Shown: positions 26,218-36,140 of the stretch, one piece after another
Position numbering within the stretch: the first letter of the stretch is position 1
Layout: every line of letters starts with the position of its first letter
From: Marmoricola sp.
Lineage (GTDB): Bacteria; Actinomycetota; Actinomycetes; Propionibacteriales; Nocardioidaceae
Reading direction: 5' to 3'
DNA length: 64,000 bases
Assembly (NCBI GenBank): GCA_025965315.1
Contig: JAOPXD010000107.1
Coordinates: 1 to 64,000, forward strand
The notes under the pieces: model-generated
What the model was told of the DNA's origin: nothing
The model's input: the letters and a program-made list of their open reading frames with translations, nothing else
Database searches by the model: none
Translations under genes and position numbers: made by a program

Positions 26218-29200
26218 TCAGGGAACGGCGACGTTGTTGCGCACCGTCTTCACCGCACGCGCCTCGCCGAGGTAGACGACCTGGACGGCCTTCAGCTTCT
26301 TGGAGTCCGCCAGGCTGATCTTGACCTGGCCGTTGCTGAGTCGTCCCTGGGCCACGACCTTGCCGTTGCTGCGGAGCTGGACGACGCCGGTGGCGTTCGG
26401 AGCACCGGGAGCGTTCACGCGGATCGTGAAGGTGCTCTTGGTCTTGCCTCCGGCGGCGCTGATCGACAGCGTCGGTTGGGTCTTGACGACCGCGGTCCGG
26501 GTGCTGGTCCGGGTGGTGGTGGTGTAGCCCGTGGCCGAGTAGGTCACCCGTACCGACAGCTGCTTACCGAGGTCGGACGAGGTCGTCCGGTAGGTCGACC
26601 CGGTGGCGCTCGGGATCGCGGCTCCGTTGCGGAGCCACTGGAGCTGACGGGTGGTGGACGGTGTCGTGGACGGAACCACGGCACGCAGCGTCTGCTGGTA
26701 CCGCGGCGACCCGACGATCGACGGGCTGCTGGAGACCGAGATCGTGCCCTTGGCCACCGGTCCGACAGCGGACGAGGTGATCGTGGTCGGGGCGTACGCC
26801 GGGTTCCGGGTCACGGTGACGGTAACGGTGATCAGGGTGCCGCTCGCGCTGGCCGGAACGGTCAGCGTCCGACTGGTCGCTCCGCTGATCTGAGCACCGT
26901 TGGAGGACCACTGGTAGCTCGGGGTGACCGTGGAAGGCAGCCAGGACCCGGTCGAGGAGGTCAGGACCCGTCCGACCTGCGCGGTGCCCGAGATCGCCGG
27001 CGGTGTCGTGTTGGTGATCGTTCCGGCGGCAACGTTGACGGCGGCAGAGGTAGCGGAGCGGTCCGGGAAGTCCTCCTTGACCGCGGTGACGACGACGGTC
27101 AGCTGGTTGCCCAGGCGCGGCTCGGTCAGGACCAGGCTCGCGCTGGTCGCTCCCGCGATGTCGGTCCCGTTCGCACGCCACTGGTACTTGTAGGAGGTCG
27201 GCTCCGGGGTCCAGCTACCGGGAGCAGCGGTCACGGTGCCACCGACCGCGGGCGTGCCCGTGATCGTCGGCGGGGCGACGTTGGTCAAGATGCCGCCGTC
27301 CGGAGCGGCACCGGCCTGCACCACGGGCAGGGTGCGTGCCGAGAGCGCAGCGGCAGACGCGTATCCAGCCTTGCTCACCTGGACCAGGACCCGGATCCGC
27401 TTGTCGACCTGGGCAGCGGTGGGCTTGTAGGTCGAGGAGGTCGCACCCGGGATCGCGAGCTCGTCGGCGAACCACAGGTAGGAGTAGGTCAGGTCGGTCT
27501 CCGACCAGCTGCCAGGCTCCGAGGTGAGGGTGTCACCGGAACGGGCGACGCCCGTGATCCGCGGCGCGACCAGGTGCTGGATCTGGTTCAGCCCGACGAC
27601 TGCCGTCGGCACCGAGGTGGCCTGGGCGGTGCTGCCGGCGGAGGTAGCGGTGGCGAGCACCGAGATGCGGGCACCCAGGTCGGCGACCTTGACCACGTAG
27701 GTGGTCGTGGTGGCGCCGAAGATCGGCGTCCCGTCGGCGTACCACTGGAGCGTGACGGCAGTCGGGACGGTGCTCCACTTGCCCTTGGTCGTGGTCAGCG
27801 TCTGGCCAGGAGCCGGGGTACCGGTGACGACCGGTCGGCCGCGGTTCTCGAAACCGGTCGGCTGCTGCAGGAAGCCCGTCGCCGGGGAGGTCGCCTGAGA
27901 GGTCAGGGTGAGCGAGGTGGTCACGGGGCGGACCTCGACGCGGTAGCGGGAACCGGAGACACCGGTACCGAGCCCGCCGGGAATCGAGTACGTCGCGCTC
28001 GTGGCACCGTCGATGTCGTCACCGATGCAGGTCGCGCTTGCCGGCGGAGCGCAGCGCAGCCACTGGTAGGTGAACGTCGTACCGGTGGCCGGCGTCCAGG
28101 TTCCGGGGTCGGCGGTCAGGGTCTGCCCCACGCCCGCGTTGCCGAGGACTGCCGGGGGCTCGAGGTTGGCGATGACGCGTGTCCCGCCACCGATCTGGTT
28201 GACCTCGACGTCCTGGCCAGAGGTGTAGTCGCCGGCGAAGACCGTGACGTCGGCTCCCTGGTCCAGCGTGTCGCCCGCGGGGTAGTACCGGGTCGCGAGC
28301 TGCGAGCCGCTGAACTCGAGGCGGTAGGTGGCAGACGGGAGGGAGAGCACGTAGCGACCGTCGACACCGGTGGCGACGGGGTCGCCCACGACGGCCCAGG
28401 TGGTGCCCTCGGGCGTGACGATCTGCTGGCGGGCGCGTACCTGCACGTTGATGACCGGCTGGCCGGCGGTGTTGGTCACCTGTCCCTCGACGATGCCCTC
28501 GTCGTCGGCGAAGAGGAGGACGTCGGGGACCGAGGAGTCCTCCGACTCGTCGACCGAGACGGATCCACCGGACGGCGTCACCTGCGAGGCGAAGCCGGGT
28601 CCGGTGACCCGGACGCGGTAGGAGCTGCCGGGGCTGACCTGGTTGATCTGGTAGGTACCCGAGGCTCCGGTGGTCGCGGTCGGACCCACGGCGATCCAGG
28701 CGGCCGGAGACGGCGAGGTGCGCAGACGCTCGAGGGTCGCGGTCGCGCCGGTGACCGGTGCCCGGTCCAGAGCGCGCGCGACGGTGCCGCTGACGGACCC
28801 GGGACGGTTGACCACGATGTTGCGGGCCGTGGCCAGGGTCGTGGTCACCACGACGTCGGTGGCCAGGTCGACGTAGGAGACGGAGGGGTAGTAGGTGCTG
28901 ACGTACGCCGAGGTCGCCGCGGTGGAGACACGGTAGGTCCCGGCAGGTGCGGAGATGGCGTAGTCGCCGTTGGACGCGGACGTCGCGGTCACTCCCGGCA
29001 CGGTCTGCCAGCGGATCCCCGCGCCGTCGGAGACACGCTGCGTGAGGCCCACCGTCAGGCCGGCCACCGGGACGCCGTCGCTGTTAACGATTCGTCCGGT
29101 GATTCCGGTGGTGTCGGCGTGGGCGCGCACCGAGGCGGACGGTGCGAGCAGACCCAGCACCATCACCAGCAGGGCGAGCACCCAGATCGGGCGACGGAAG

Positions 29201-29235
29201 CGGGTTGTGGCCGTGGCGTTCAAGGGGAACCTCAT
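26218..29235 (-). CDS. Large secreted Ig-like repeat protein
   Basis: The product has 1005 residues. A signal peptide (about 1-41, LALLVMVLGLLAPSASVRAHA) is followed by three carboxypeptidase-regulatory-like beta-sandwich units (about 42-340). Six repeats of roughly 85 residues come next, each with the pattern P-x-I-x-G-x3-G-x2-L and a central YQW-x-x-(D/N)G-x2-I-x-GAT. A final bacterial Ig-like domain ends in RAVKTVRNNVAVP. No LPXTG motif or C-terminal membrane anchor is seen, so it is probably released or loosely cell-wall bound. No catalytic domain is recognised; an adhesive or structural surface role is plausible. About 195 bases upstream contain no gene. Confidence 0.8.
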   Translation of the reverse strand: MRFPLNATATTRFRRPIWVLALLVMVLGLLAPSASVRAHADTTGITGRIVNSDGVPVAGLTVGLTQRVSDGAGIRWQTVPGVTATSASNGDYAISAPAGTYRVSTAATSAYVSTYYPSVSYVDLATDVVVTTTLATARNIVVNRPGSVSGTVARALDRAPVTGATATLERLRTSPSPAAWIAVGPTATTGASGTYQINQVSPGSSYRVRVTGPGFASQVTPSGGSVSVDESEDSSVPDVLLFADDEGIVEGQVTNTAGQPVINVQVRARQQIVTPEGTTWAVVGDPVATGVDGRYVLSLPSATYRLEFSGSQLATRYYPAGDTLDQGADVTVFAGDYTSGQDVEVNQIGGGTRVIANLEPPAVLGNAGVGQTLTADPGTWTPATGTTFTYQWLRCAPPASATCIGDDIDGATSATYSIPGGLGTGVSGSRYRVEVRPVTTSLTLTSQATSPATGFLQQPTGFENRGRPVVTGTPAPGQTLTTTKGKWSTVPTAVTLQWYADGTPIFGATTTTYVVKVADLGARISVLATATSAGSTAQATSVPTAVVGLNQIQHLVAPRITGVARSGDTLTSEPGSWSETDLTYSYLWFADELAIPGATSSTYKPTAAQVDKRIRVLVQVSKAGYASAAALSARTLPVVQAGAAPDGGILTNVAPPTITGTPAVGGTVTAAPGSWTPEPTSYKYQWRANGTDIAGATSASLVLTEPRLGNQLTVVVTAVKEDFPDRSATSAAVNVAAGTITNTTPPAISGTAQVGRVLTSSTGSWLPSTVTPSYQWSSNGAQISGATSRTLTVPASASGTLITVTVTVTRNPAYAPTTITSSAVGPVAKGTISVSSSPSIVGSPRYQQTLRAVVPSTTPSTTRQLQWLRNGAAIPSATGSTYRTTSSDLGKQLSVRVTYSATGYTTTTRTSTRTAVVKTQPTLSISAAGGKTKSTFTIRVNAPGAPNATGVVQLRSNGKVVAQGRLSNGQVKISLADSKKLKAVQVVYLGEARAVKTVRNNVAVP

Positions 29236-29430
29236 TCTGGGTAGTGCAACGTCGCGACTCCGAGCCGCGGGCTGGAGTTTATGGGGATTCGACCCGTCTC
29301 GGCCGCCGATCGGGACGGGGCAATCCGGGATGGAAGAAATGTCCGCTGTCGATAGATATTGCGGTCTAGACGGGGATTTCGCGCACGCTCGAATGCCTGC
29401 TGTGCAGGGCCGACAGGTACCCGTCGTACC

Positions 29431-30339
29431 TCAGAGGACGCCGGCGCGGTGCCGGTGCGCCGGACCGTTCAGCTGCGACAGCGCGTGCACGCGCTTGAAG
29501 ACGAGCTGGATGTCGTGCTCCCAGGTGATCGCGATGCCGCCGTGGAGCTGGACCGCCTCGGAGGCGATCTTGTCGGCGGCGTCGGAGCAGTAGGCCCCGG
29601 CGATCGCGGCCAGGCGCACCAACCGCTCGGCGTTCGCCGCGCTCGGGTCCTCCAGGTAGGCGGCCGCGACGGCGGTCGCTCCCCAGCTCGCCGACCGGGA
29701 GGCCTCGAGGAGGACGAGCATGTCGGCCATCCGGTGCTTGAGGGCCTGGAAGGATCCGATGATCCGGCCGAACTGGACGCGCTCCTGGGAGTACTGCACG
29801 GTCATGTCCAGGGCGCGCTGCATCGCCCCGACCTGGAGGGCGCTGGTCAGCGCGGTGCTGATCGCGCGGATCTCGGTCGAGGTCTGCGCCGGTACGTCGG
29901 TGGTACCGAGGCGCAGCGTCTGGTCCATCGTGCCGACGTGCTCGGGCGGCTCGAGGACGACGCTGCCGAGGGTGAACGGGAGCACCTCGCCAGCAGCGAG
30001 TCGGGGGAGCAGGTCGGCACGCTCGTCCTGCGACCCGTGCAGCAGCAGCTCGGCGGTGTGCAGCGCCGTGGCCAGCAGAGGAGCCGGGGTCAGGAACTCG
30101 CCGAGGACCTCGAGCACGATCGCGGTCTCGACCAGCGAGGCGCCGAAGCCGTCGTACTCGTCCGGGATCGCGAGGGCGGCCACGCCGATCTGCTCGCACA
30201 GGGCTTGCCACAGGGACGGGTCGTAGCCGAGCGCGGTCTGCACGGCCGCGCGGACGGCGGCGCTGTCGGACCGCTTGGCGAGCAGGCCCCGGACGGTGCT
30301 CGCGAGCTCGTCCTGTTCCTCGGTGCGCGCGAAGTGCAT
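29431..30339 (-). CDS. fadE33: FadE33-like acyl-CoA dehydrogenase subunit
   Basis: This 302-residue short acyl-CoA dehydrogenase has the N-terminal helix domain (MHFARTEEQDELASTVR), SQERVQFGRIIGSFQALKH and LHGGIAITWEHDIQL. Such short chains act as one half of alpha2beta2 dehydrogenases in this pathway. The order fadD3-fadE31-fadE32-fadE33 is the same as in M. tuberculosis, which supports the name. The start used here shares one base with the fadE32 stop (TGATG); the longer upstream frame runs into fadE32 and is rejected. Confidence 0.85.
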   Translation of the reverse strand: MHFARTEEQDELASTVRGLLAKRSDSAAVRAAVQTALGYDPSLWQALCEQIGVAALAIPDEYDGFGASLVETAIVLEVLGEFLTPAPLLATALHTAELLLHGSQDERADLLPRLAAGEVLPFTLGSVVLEPPEHVGTMDQTLRLGTTDVPAQTSTEIRAISTALTSALQVGAMQRALDMTVQYSQERVQFGRIIGSFQALKHRMADMLVLLEASRSASWGATAVAAAYLEDPSAANAERLVRLAAIAGAYCSDAADKIASEAVQLHGGIAITWEHDIQLVFKRVHALSQLNGPAHRHRAGVL

Positions 30340-31271
30340 CAGTTCACCAGGCTCTCGAGCACGCGACCGCGGTGGAACGCGGGCGTCCCCCAGGCGGTCA
30401 CCAGGGCACGGATCCGGTTCAGCCACAGGCTGAGGTCGAACTCGGCGGTGTAGCCGATCGCGCCGTGCACCTGCAGCCCCGTGCGCGCGGCCAGGTAGGC
30501 CGCGTCGGCGGCGTACGCCTTGGCAGCGGACGCGGGTACCTCGCCGAGCGCTGCGCCGTGCACGAGCGGCCGGGCGAAGTCGAGCGCGATCCGTACGTCG
30601 GCCAGCTGGTGCTTGATCGCCTGGTACGACCCGATCTCGCGACCGAACTGCTTGCGCTGCTTGACGTAGGTGACGGAGTCGGCGAGGACGCGTTCCCCGG
30701 CGCCGACCAGCTGGGCGGCTGTGGCCAGAACCGCAGCGTCGAAGGCTGCGTCGAGCTCGCGGCTACCGACGACGGTCCCGGTGCTCGCGACGTCGGCCAG
30801 GCGACGGGTGCCGTCGATCGAGGTGCGGATCGTGCCGGACGTTGCGGTCACCAGGGTGCCGTCGATGACGGCGTACCGGGCCGAGGCCACGTCCCCGTCG
30901 AGTGCCCGCGGCACCTGCGGTGCCACGGCCACAGTGGCGACGGCTCCCTCGGCGACAGCGTCCAGCTCGGCACCGGCTGCCAGCGCGGTGCTGAGGTAGG
31001 CGTTCTCGATCCACGGCCCGACGGCCAAGTGGTACCCGAGCTGCTCGTGGGCGACGGCGAGGTCGACCAGCGAGCCACCGAGGCCGCCGTCCTCCTCGCT
31101 GACGAGCAGGGCGTTCACCCCGAGGTCGGCGAGGCGCTTCCAGATCCCGAGCCCGGCGGCGGTGTCGCCGTCGATCCAGGATCGGGCGGCACCGACGGTG
31201 TCCGCCTTGGCCAGCATGTCGCCGATCGCCTCGGCGAATCCCTGCTGCTCGTCGGTCCGCTCGAACTTCAC
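30339..31271 (-). CDS. fadE32: FadE32-like acyl-CoA dehydrogenase subunit
   Basis: This 310-residue dehydrogenase subunit shows KQRKQFGREIGSYQAIKHQ and HGAIGYTAEFDLSLW. Its length fits FadE32 (about 319 residues), which probably pairs with a neighbouring FadE and acts late in ring C/D degradation; fadE32 mutants elsewhere accumulate methyl-dioxo-dicarboxylic CoA intermediates. It overlaps both neighbours by a few bases, so the three dehydrogenases are translationally coupled. Confidence 0.86.
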   Translation of the reverse strand: MKFERTDEQQGFAEAIGDMLAKADTVGAARSWIDGDTAAGLGIWKRLADLGVNALLVSEEDGGLGGSLVDLAVAHEQLGYHLAVGPWIENAYLSTALAAGAELDAVAEGAVATVAVAPQVPRALDGDVASARYAVIDGTLVTATSGTIRTSIDGTRRLADVASTGTVVGSRELDAAFDAAVLATAAQLVGAGERVLADSVTYVKQRKQFGREIGSYQAIKHQLADVRIALDFARPLVHGAALGEVPASAAKAYAADAAYLAARTGLQVHGAIGYTAEFDLSLWLNRIRALVTAWGTPAFHRGRVLESLVN

Positions 31272-32437
31272 TTCTGGACCTCTTTCTGGGCGCCCTTCGG
31301 CTCACGGGGGAGGCCGAGGATCCGCTCGGCGATGATGTTGCGCTGGATCTCGTTGGTGCCGGCGTAGATCGGTCCGGAGAGCGCGAACACGAAGCCGTCC
31401 ATCCACGGGCTGTCCAGGAGTTCGGCGTCCGGTCCGAGGAGGTCGAGACCCGCCTCGTGCAGGGCGATGTCGAGCTCGCTCCAGAAGACCTTGTTGATCG
31501 AGCCGGCCGCGCCCATCTCGCCGCCGTCGGCGAGCCGGGTCACGGTGCCCCAGGTGAAGAGGCGGTAGGCCTGCGCTCCGATCCAGGCGTCGACGACGGC
31601 ATCGCGGGTCTGCGGCGCGTCCACGCCGTGCGTCTTCCACAGCTCGACGAGCCGGTCGGCGGCGGCGCAGAAGCGACCCGGCGAGCGCAGCGACAGTCCG
31701 CGCTCGTTGCCGGCCGTGCTCATCGCGACGTTCCAGCCCGCACCGACCGCACCGAGGACGTCGGCGTCGGGGACGAAGACGTCGTCGAAGAAGATCTCCG
31801 CGAAGCCGGCCTCGCCGTCGAGCTGCGCGATCGGGCGGACGGTGATGCCGTCGGCATCGAGCGGGAACAGGTAGTAGGTCAGGCCGGCGTGCTTGGCCGA
31901 GTCCGGGTCGCTGCGGAAGAGTCCGAAGCCCCAGTGCGCGTAGGTCGCCCGGGAGGACCAGGTCTTCTGGCCGTTGAGCACCCAGCCGCCGCGGGCGTCG
32001 TCGCGGGTCGCGGTCGAGCGCAGTGACGCGAGGTCGGAGCCGGCCTCGGGCTCGGACCAGGCCTGCGCCCAGATCTTCTCGCCGGTGGCCATGCTCGGCA
32101 GGAACCGGGCCTGCTGCTCGGGGGTGCCGTGGTCGAAGATGATCGGCGCCAGCAGGAAGATGCCGTTCTGGCTGACCCGACCGGGCGCACCGGCACGGTA
32201 GTACTCCTCCTCGAAGATCACCCACTCGATCAGCGACGCCTCGCGGCCACCGACCTCCTTCGGCCAGGAGACGACCGAGAGCCGCTCGGCGGCGAGCTTG
32301 GCCTCCCACTCCTGGTGCAGGGCCCAGCCCTCGGCGGTGTCCATCGAGGGCAGCGGCTCGGCGGGGACGTTGGCGGCCAGCCAGGAGCGCACCTCGGCCT
32401 GGAAGGCCAGCTCGGATGCGGAGAGTGTCAGATCCAT
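31268..32437 (-). CDS. fadE31: FadE31-like acyl-CoA dehydrogenase
   Basis: This full-length acyl-CoA dehydrogenase (389 residues) has WSEPEAGSDLASLRSTA, the FAD/substrate segment NGQKTWSSRATYAHW, and a C-terminal GTNEIQRNIIAERILGLPR. By gene order it is FadE31, third in the fadD3-fadE31-fadE32-fadE33 operon of HIP-CoA catabolism. Its ATG shares a base with the fadD3 stop. Confidence 0.88.
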   Translation of the reverse strand: MDLTLSASELAFQAEVRSWLAANVPAEPLPSMDTAEGWALHQEWEAKLAAERLSVVSWPKEVGGREASLIEWVIFEEEYYRAGAPGRVSQNGIFLLAPIIFDHGTPEQQARFLPSMATGEKIWAQAWSEPEAGSDLASLRSTATRDDARGGWVLNGQKTWSSRATYAHWGFGLFRSDPDSAKHAGLTYYLFPLDADGITVRPIAQLDGEAGFAEIFFDDVFVPDADVLGAVGAGWNVAMSTAGNERGLSLRSPGRFCAAADRLVELWKTHGVDAPQTRDAVVDAWIGAQAYRLFTWGTVTRLADGGEMGAAGSINKVFWSELDIALHEAGLDLLGPDAELLDSPWMDGFVFALSGPIYAGTNEIQRNIIAERILGLPREPKGAQKEVQK

Positions 32438-34002
32438 CAGCTTCTCAATTCCGTCTTCAGAACCTTGCCGGAGGCATTGCGGGGCAGCAGGTCGGTGAAC
32501 TCGACCAGCCGCGGGGTCTTGTAGTTGGCGAGCCGTTCCCGCGCGAACGCGATGACGTCCGCTTCGGTCAGGTCGCTGCCGGGACGGCGTACGACGACGG
32601 CCTTGCCGATCTCACCCATCCGGTCGTCCGGTACGCCGATCACGGCGACGTCAGCGACGCCGTCGAGCCGTGCCAGCGCCTGCTCGACCTCGGCCGGGTA
32701 CACGTTGAACCCACCGGAGATGTACATGTCCTTGATCCGGTCGGTGATCTTGAGGTTGCCGGCGTCGTCGACCTTGCCGATGTCACCGGTGTGCAGCCAT
32801 CCGTCGGTGTCGATGGCCTCGTTGGTGGCGGCAGGGTCGTCCAGGTAACCCAGCATCACCACGTCACCGCGGACCAGCAGCTCGCCCTCGGAGCCCGCGG
32901 GGAGGGGATCGTTGCTGCCGACCTCGGCGATGCGGACCTCGACCCCCGGGATGGCGCGACCGCAGGTCGTCGCGACCAGCTCGTCTGCGTCGCCCTCGCG
33001 GCACATCGTCGCGACCACGGCCTCGGTCATCCCGAACGCCGTGTAGACGTGGTCGATGCCGAGTCCCTCGGGAGCAGCGGCGCGCATCCGCTCGATGAGG
33101 ACCACTGGTACGACGGCTGCTCCGGTGATGGACAGCCGCAGCGACGAGAGATCGTGCGCTGCGCGCTGCGGTGCGTCCAGCAGCGAGGTGAAGATCGTCG
33201 GGGCGCCGGGCAGAACGGTGATCCGCTCCGTCGCGATCGTGGTCATCACGGCGTCCAGGTCGAACGTGGCGACCGGGTAGAGGGTGCAGCCGGTGAGCAG
33301 GCCGACGACGATGCCGATCTTGTAGCCGAACGAGTGGAAGAACGGGTTGACCACCAGGTAGCGGTCCTCGGAGGTGACGCCGCCGATCTCGGCCCAGGAC
33401 GCCGAGACCGCGATCGTCTGCCGGTGCGCACTCATCGCGCCCTTGGCCCGGCCCGTGGTGCCGGAGGTGAAGAGGATGTCGGCGACGTCGTCGGGGGAGA
33501 CGGCGTCGGCCCGCGCGTCGGCGTCGTGGCCAGCCCCGAGAGCGCCGAGGGCTGTGAACTCGGTGGTCCCGGCTGTTGCGGTCGACGCGGGGAGCGTCAC
33601 GATCGCGCGGAGATCAGGGAGGTCGCCGGCAGAGGTCAGGTCTGCAACCTGGTCGCGGCCGAGGAATCCGTTGGCGACGACGAAGATCCGGGCGCCTGTC
33701 CGCGCGGCGATGTCGTTGGCCTCGTGACCGGTGTACCGCGAGTTGATCGGCACCAGCGTGCCGCCGGCGTACGACGCGGCGAGTCCGGCGATGATCCAGT
33801 CAAGGCTGTTCGGCGCCCACACGCAGACCCGGTCGCCGGGCTCGAGTCCGAGACCGATGTACCCGGCTGCCGCGGTGCGGACCTCGGTGAGCAGGTCGGC
33901 GAAGGTGAGGGTGCGCTCGCCGTCGACCACGGCCGTCCGGGATCCGTGCGTCTGCGCTGCCGCGCGCAGCGCGGCAGGCAGGGTGCCGGGGGTCTGGGCC
34001 AC
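32437..34002 (-). CDS. fadD3: FadD3: HIP-CoA ligase
   Basis: This 521-residue ANL-superfamily acyl-CoA ligase has the P-loop DILFTSGTTGRAKGAM and the hinge and C-domain segments ITDRIKDMYISGGFNVYPAEVE and PRNASGKVLKTEL. In known pathways FadD3 attaches CoA to HIP, and the product HIP-CoA is the ligand that releases KstR2. The GTG at 34002 is chosen because GAGGAGG lies eight bases upstream; the longer frame is the antisense of fadE30. The KstR2 operator at 34061 flanks its promoter (TATCGT on this strand). Confidence 0.92.
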   Translation of the reverse strand: MAQTPGTLPAALRAAAQTHGSRTAVVDGERTLTFADLLTEVRTAAAGYIGLGLEPGDRVCVWAPNSLDWIIAGLAASYAGGTLVPINSRYTGHEANDIAARTGARIFVVANGFLGRDQVADLTSAGDLPDLRAIVTLPASTATAGTTEFTALGALGAGHDADARADAVSPDDVADILFTSGTTGRAKGAMSAHRQTIAVSASWAEIGGVTSEDRYLVVNPFFHSFGYKIGIVVGLLTGCTLYPVATFDLDAVMTTIATERITVLPGAPTIFTSLLDAPQRAAHDLSSLRLSITGAAVVPVVLIERMRAAAPEGLGIDHVYTAFGMTEAVVATMCREGDADELVATTCGRAIPGVEVRIAEVGSNDPLPAGSEGELLVRGDVVMLGYLDDPAATNEAIDTDGWLHTGDIGKVDDAGNLKITDRIKDMYISGGFNVYPAEVEQALARLDGVADVAVIGVPDDRMGEIGKAVVVRRPGSDLTEADVIAFARERLANYKTPRLVEFTDLLPRNASGKVLKTELRS

Positions 34003-34060
34003 GGGTGCGTCCTCCTCGGGTGGGCCGGTTGCACGCCGGCGTGAGGTCGAGCATAACGAT

Positions 34061-34078
34061 ACCAAGCAAGTGCTTGGT
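34061..34078. promoter_or_regulatory. KstR2-type operator between fadD3 and fadE30
   Basis: ACCAAGCAAGTGCTTGGT is an 8+8 perfect inverted repeat with a two-base centre and contains the KstR2 consensus AnCAAGnnCTTGnT. Its last T begins TAGGCT, the plus-strand -10, and its complement leads into TATCGT for fadD3. Confidence 0.88.
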
Positions 34079-34120
34079 AGGCTATCGTAACGGAACCTGC
34101 AGCTCGAGAGAGGGACGCGC

Positions 34121-35296
34121 GTGGACCTGACCGACACAACCGAGGACAGGGCCTTCCGGACCGAGGTCCGGACGTGGCTCGAGGACAACCTCGTCGGTGA
34201 CTTCGCCGCACTCAAGGGTCTCGGCGGGTCCGGCAAGGACCTGGAGGCGCACGACGAGCGCCTGGAGTGGGACCGGCACCTTGCCAAGCACGAGTGGACC
34301 TGCATCGGCTGGCCGACCGAGTACGGCGGCCGCGGACTCTCGCTCATGCAGCAGGTGATCTTCCACGAGGAGTACGCGCGCGCCAACGCCCCCGCCCGGG
34401 TCAACCACTTCGGCGAGGAGCTGATCGGACCGACCCTGATCCACTTCGGCTCCGAGGAGCAGAAGGCGCGCTTCCTGCCGGGCATGCGCTCGGTCGAGAC
34501 GCTCTGGTGCCAGGGCTACTCCGAGCCGAATGCTGGCTCCGACCTGGCCAACATCGCCACCAAGGCGCGCCTCGACGGTGACGACTGGGTCGTCGACGGC
34601 CAGAAGGTCTGGACGTCCTTGGCCCAGTTCGCCGACTGGATCTTCGTCCTTGCCCGTACTGAGCCCGGCTCGAAGCGGCACAAGGGACTGAGCTTCCTGC
34701 TGATGCCGCTGGACCAGGACGGCATCGAGATCCGGGGCATCGAGCAGCTGACCGGGGGCGCCGAGTTCAACGAGGTCTTCTTCACCGGAGCGCGGACCTC
34801 GGCCGACCTGGTCGTCGGTGAGCCCGGTCAGGGCTGGGGTGTGGCGATGGGCCTGCTGGGCTTCGAGCGCGGCGTCTCGACCCTCGGCCAGCAGGTCGGC
34901 TTCCAGCGCGAGCTCGCCGCACTGGTCGAGCTGTCCCGCTCCAACGGCACGATCGACGACCCGATCGTCCGTGACCGGCTCGCCCGCGCGACCGTCGAGC
35001 TCGAGGTGATCCGGCTCAACGCGCTGCGCACGCTCTCGGAGGAGCAAGCGCCGCAGCAGGCGAGCGTCGCCAAGCTGCTCTGGGCCACTTGGCACCGCAC
35101 GCTCGGCGAGCTCGCGATGCTGGTGCGCGGGACTGACGCCCTCGGTGCCGGCCCCGGCTACGACCTCGACGAGTGGCAGCGGCTGTTCCTCTTCACGCGG
35201 GCCGACACCATCTACGGCGGCTCCGACGAGGTCCAGCGCAACATTCTCTCCGAGCGCGTGCTCGGCCTGCCCCGCGAAGCCCAGCCTCAGTCGTGA
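34121..35296 (+). CDS. fadE30: FadE30: acyl-CoA dehydrogenase of HIP-CoA catabolism
   Basis: This 391-residue acyl-CoA dehydrogenase has SEPNAGSDLANIATKARL, NGQKVWTS-like GQKVWTSLAQFADW and a C-terminal GGSDEVQRNILSERVLGLPR. The GTG start follows GAGAGAGG. Divergence from fadD3 across the KstR2 operator and the downstream genes ipdF-kstR2-fadA6 match the fadE30 locus of mycobacteria. Known FadE30 dehydrogenates a reduced, hydroxylated HIP-CoA derivative early in ring C/D breakdown. Confidence 0.9.
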   Translation: MDLTDTTEDRAFRTEVRTWLEDNLVGDFAALKGLGGSGKDLEAHDERLEWDRHLAKHEWTCIGWPTEYGGRGLSLMQQVIFHEEYARANAPARVNHFGEELIGPTLIHFGSEEQKARFLPGMRSVETLWCQGYSEPNAGSDLANIATKARLDGDDWVVDGQKVWTSLAQFADWIFVLARTEPGSKRHKGLSFLLMPLDQDGIEIRGIEQLTGGAEFNEVFFTGARTSADLVVGEPGQGWGVAMGLLGFERGVSTLGQQVGFQRELAALVELSRSNGTIDDPIVRDRLARATVELEVIRLNALRTLSEEQAPQQASVAKLLWATWHRTLGELAMLVRGTDALGAGPGYDLDEWQRLFLFTRADTIYGGSDEVQRNILSERVLGLPREAQPQS

Positions 35297-35336
35297 AGCA
35301 CCTCGACCACAGCTACGCCCCACCAAGGAGAACCAG

Positions 35337-36140
35337 ATGACCGCCGAACGCCCGGAACAGCCCGTCCCCGACTACGTAGCCGGTCACGGTCTCCTCGCTG
35401 GGAAGGTCGTGGTGGTCACCGCCGCTGCCGGCAAGGGCATCGGTGCCTCGGTCGTACGCCGGTCGCTGGAGGAGGGCGCCAAGGCGGTCGTCCTGTCCGA
35501 CACCCACGAGCGTCGGGTCGCCGAAGCACACGAGGAGCTCGCCGCCGAGTTCGGTGCCGACCGGGTCTTCTCGACCGTGACCGACGTGACCAACGAAGAG
35601 CAGATCGGTCAGCTCCTGGACCTCGCGGACACCCTCGGGGGTGTCGACGTGATGATCAACAACGCAGGCCTCGGCGGCACTGCCAGCGTTCTGGAGATGA
35701 CCGACGACCAGTGGTCCAAGGTTCTCGACATCACCCTGACCGGCACCTTCCGCGCGATTCGTGCGGCGTCGAACCGGATGATCGCCAACGGCACCCGCGG
35801 CGTGATCGTGAACAACGCCTCCGTCCTCGGCTGGCGCGCTCAGGAGGGTCAGGCGCACTACGCGGCAGCGAAGGCCGGGGTGATGGCCCTGACCCGCTGT
35901 GCCGCACTCGACGTCGCACCGCACGGGATCCGGATCAACGCGGTTTCGCCGAGCATCGCGATGCACCCGTTCCTGGCCAAGGTGACCTCCGACGAGCTGC
36001 TCCACGAGCTCAAGCAGCGCGAGGCGTTCGGGCGGGCGGCCGAGCCGTGGGAGATCGCCAACGTGATGGTGTTCCTGGCCAGCGACTACTCGTCGTACCT
36101 GACCGGTGAGGTGATCAGTGCCAGCAGCCAGCGCGCCTGA
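35337..36140 (+). CDS. ipdF: IpdF: short-chain dehydrogenase/reductase
   Basis: This 267-residue SDR has the cofactor motif VTAAAGKGIG, NNAGLGG and the catalytic YAAAK (in HYAAAKAGVMA). By position between fadE30 and kstR2 it is IpdF (Rv3559c), which acts on the 5-oxo/hydroxyl position of HIP-CoA derivatives. AAGGAG precedes the ATG. Its last 23 bases are shared with the kstR2 start. Confidence 0.88.
   Translation: MTAERPEQPVPDYVAGHGLLAGKVVVVTAAAGKGIGASVVRRSLEEGAKAVVLSDTHERRVAEAHEELAAEFGADRVFSTVTDVTNEEQIGQLLDLADTLGGVDVMINNAGLGGTASVLEMTDDQWSKVLDITLTGTFRAIRAASNRMIANGTRGVIVNNASVLGWRAQEGQAHYAAAKAGVMALTRCAALDVAPHGIRINAVSPSIAMHPFLAKVTSDELLHELKQREAFGRAAEPWEIANVMVFLASDYSSYLTGEVISASSQRA

Noticed and set aside
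34003..34485. N-terminal extension of fadD3
   Set aside because: The extra 161 codons are antisense to fadE30 and cross the KstR2 operator; GTG 34002 has a ribosome site and opens the conserved ligase domain.
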